Source of the DNA: Lysobacter sp. GX 14042 | GTDB lineage: Bacteria; Pseudomonadota; Gammaproteobacteria; Xanthomonadales; Xanthomonadaceae | Assembly: GCF_021390425.1 (NCBI RefSeq) | Contig: NZ_JAJUWY010000004.1 | Coordinates: 146,623 to 210,622, forward strand | Direction of reading: 5' to 3' | Length of the DNA stretch: 64,000 nt | In this document: piece by piece, positions 63,152 to 64,000 of the stretch | How positions within the stretch are numbered: the first letter of the stretch is position 1 | How the letters are laid out: each line of letters begins with the position of its first letter | Notes under the pieces: generated by a model | The model's database searches: none | Told to the model about the DNA's origin: nothing | Seen by the model: the letters and a program-made list of their open reading frames with translations, nothing else | Position numbers and translations under genes: made by a program

Positions 63152-64000
63152 TAGGTGTTGAACTTCTCGCGGATGGTGGCGTCGCGCGGGGTCTTTTCCT
63201 TGTACTGGTCGAGTACCCATTCCAGCGCGGAGCGGTTGCCGAGCCGGTAGTCCCACGCTTCGGGCGGGATGCCGGACAGTGTGGTCTCGCTGTCGAGGAC
63301 GATGCGGCCGCCGGGTTTGTCGGCCTTGAGCAGCGGCTTCGGCGACTGGCCGGTGGCGCGGGCCTTGTCGTCGTCGATGTCGGTGCGGGTGAGCGGCCAC
63401 GGCTCGACGGTCTCGTAGCCGATGTGCAGCTTCATCAGTTGTTCGCCCCAGCCGGCCCAGCGCAAAAAGTCGACCTCGGTGTCGCCGTACAGCGGAATGC
63501 GCGGGAACTCGCGCTTGAGGTTCTGGGCGTATTTGTCGCGGTACACCGGGTCGTGCAGGACGGCGTAGACGTAGTGGAAGATCGCCGGCTTGGTGACGGC
63601 CTGCGCCTGCTTGCCCTTGCCGGGGCGGTAGTGGTCGCGGAACTGTTTGAGCGCCCAGTCGGTGATGTTGTCGCCGACCGTGCCATCCACGCGCACGCAC
63701 AGCGGTAGCGATTGAGTCTTCTCCAGATAGTCGACACCGAAAACTTGATTGGATGCCAGCACTTGGAACGGCTTCGATGACCCGGTTCCGCTTATCGCAA
63801 TCGACACATTGCCGTCGAAGAACATCGTGTCTGCGGCACCTCGCTCGTCAACAAATAGTTCGGAGTCGTAGAGCCATTGGCTGTAGTAGGGCCTGTAGGA
63901 CATTGGCCGGATCTTGTCCTGATCGAACTCCTCGCTTCTTCCCTGCTCCAGACGTCGCTTGAGGTTTCGCGACCATTTGATAACCGGCTCGTCCTCTGCG
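63040..64000 (-). CDS. Type ISP restriction-modification enzyme, C-terminal part (5' end outside window)
   Basis: The frame is open to the window edge (320 codons visible). The text matches the C-terminal target-recognition region of single-chain type ISP/LlaBIII-type enzymes: KWSRNLKRRLEQG, YRPYYSQWLYDSELFVDER, FHYVYAVLHDPVYRDKYAQN, LKREFPRIPLYGD, ETTLSGIPPEAWDYRLGNRS, ALEWVLDQYKEKTPRDATIR and VIDLLARVTRVSVET. The nuclease, helicase and methyltransferase domains would be upstream. It probably protects against phage or foreign DNA. Confidence 0.88.
   Translation of the reverse strand, partial: AEDEPVIKWSRNLKRRLEQGRSEEFDQDKIRPMSYRPYYSQWLYDSELFVDERGAADTMFFDGNVSIAISGTGSSKPFQVLASNQVFGVDYLEKTQSLPLCVRVDGTVGDNITDWALKQFRDHYRPGKGKQAQAVTKPAIFHYVYAVLHDPVYRDKYAQNLKREFPRIPLYGDTEVDFLRWAGWGEQLMKLHIGYETVEPWPLTRTDIDDDKARATGQSPKPLLKADKPGGRIVLDSETTLSGIPPEAWDYRLGNRSALEWVLDQYKEKTPRDATIREKFNTYRFADYKEKVIDLLARVTRVSVETQAVVEAMRGQARH

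Noticed and set aside
63040..64000. Possible T6SS lipase (Tle/DUF2235) because it precedes PAAR
   Set aside because: No GxSxG lipase elbow. The LGNRSALEWVLDQY and VYAVLHDPVYRDKYA signatures belong to type ISP restriction enzymes.

Overview
The window is a high-G+C stretch of a gammaproteobacterial chromosome. Gene content and order point to the family Xanthomonadaceae, in the Lysobacter/Luteimonas range: rlmE-ftsH-folP, miaA-hfq-hflX-hflK-hflC-DUF2065-purA, pyrG-kdsA-eno-ftsB-ispD-ispF-truD and surE-pcm-yqaA-nlpD. This placement is an inference from gene order and protein similarity. I saw no rRNA, tRNA, CRISPR array or insertion sequence.

Layout. 1-8859: the 3' part of gcvP, a PAS histidine kinase, a DinF-type MATE exporter, a MASE2-GGDEF diguanylate cyclase, an SDR oxidoreductase and purA. 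9062-11453: two + strand genes, a lipase-like protein and an ankyrin lipoprotein, sit between DUF2065 and purA and interrupt an otherwise minus-strand housekeeping run. 11500-22465: hflC/K/X, hfq, miaA, putP, folP, ftsH, rlmE, then divergent yhbY and an Mth938-like gene. 22466-33564: nlpD, yqaA, pcm, surE, smr, an OmpA lipoprotein, truD, ispF, ispD, ftsB, eno, kdsA, pyrG and a small exported protein. 33763-45034: parE, hutG, gor, a D-amino acid dehydrogenase, DUF418, slyD, two NlpC/P60 endopeptidases, a thioesterase, a NUDIX hydrolase and a 524-residue protein of unknown function. 45179-58235: an alkaline phosphatase, small membrane proteins, a cyclophilin, transporters, a BON protein with a long disordered region, a ClpP-fold lipoprotein, a cysteine synthase and htpG.

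58236-64000 is an accessory island of interbacterial-conflict and defence genes. A putative nuclease toxin with an adjacent immunity-like gene lies on the + strand. On the minus strand are the C-terminal part of a type ISP restriction-modification enzyme, a PAAR spike protein, a Tae4-type T6SS amidase, its Tai4-type immunity protein, and two tandem paralogous lipoproteins that look like orphan immunity genes. The PAAR-Tae4-Tai4 block is flanked by two direct copies, about 174 bp each, of the junction 'end of the ISP gene plus start of the PAAR gene'. The inner copy holds a dead 3' remnant of the ISP gene and a dead 5' remnant of a PAAR gene. This is a sequence-level footprint of effector-module replacement or insertion, and it has added an out-of-frame tail to Tai4.

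Other points of interest are a palindromic repeat translated in frame inside gcvP, the probable lipase/ankyrin effector-immunity pair, a three-unit direct repeat with 11-bp period upstream of a cell-wall hydrolase, and dispersed TTCCCGCG-type palindromes.
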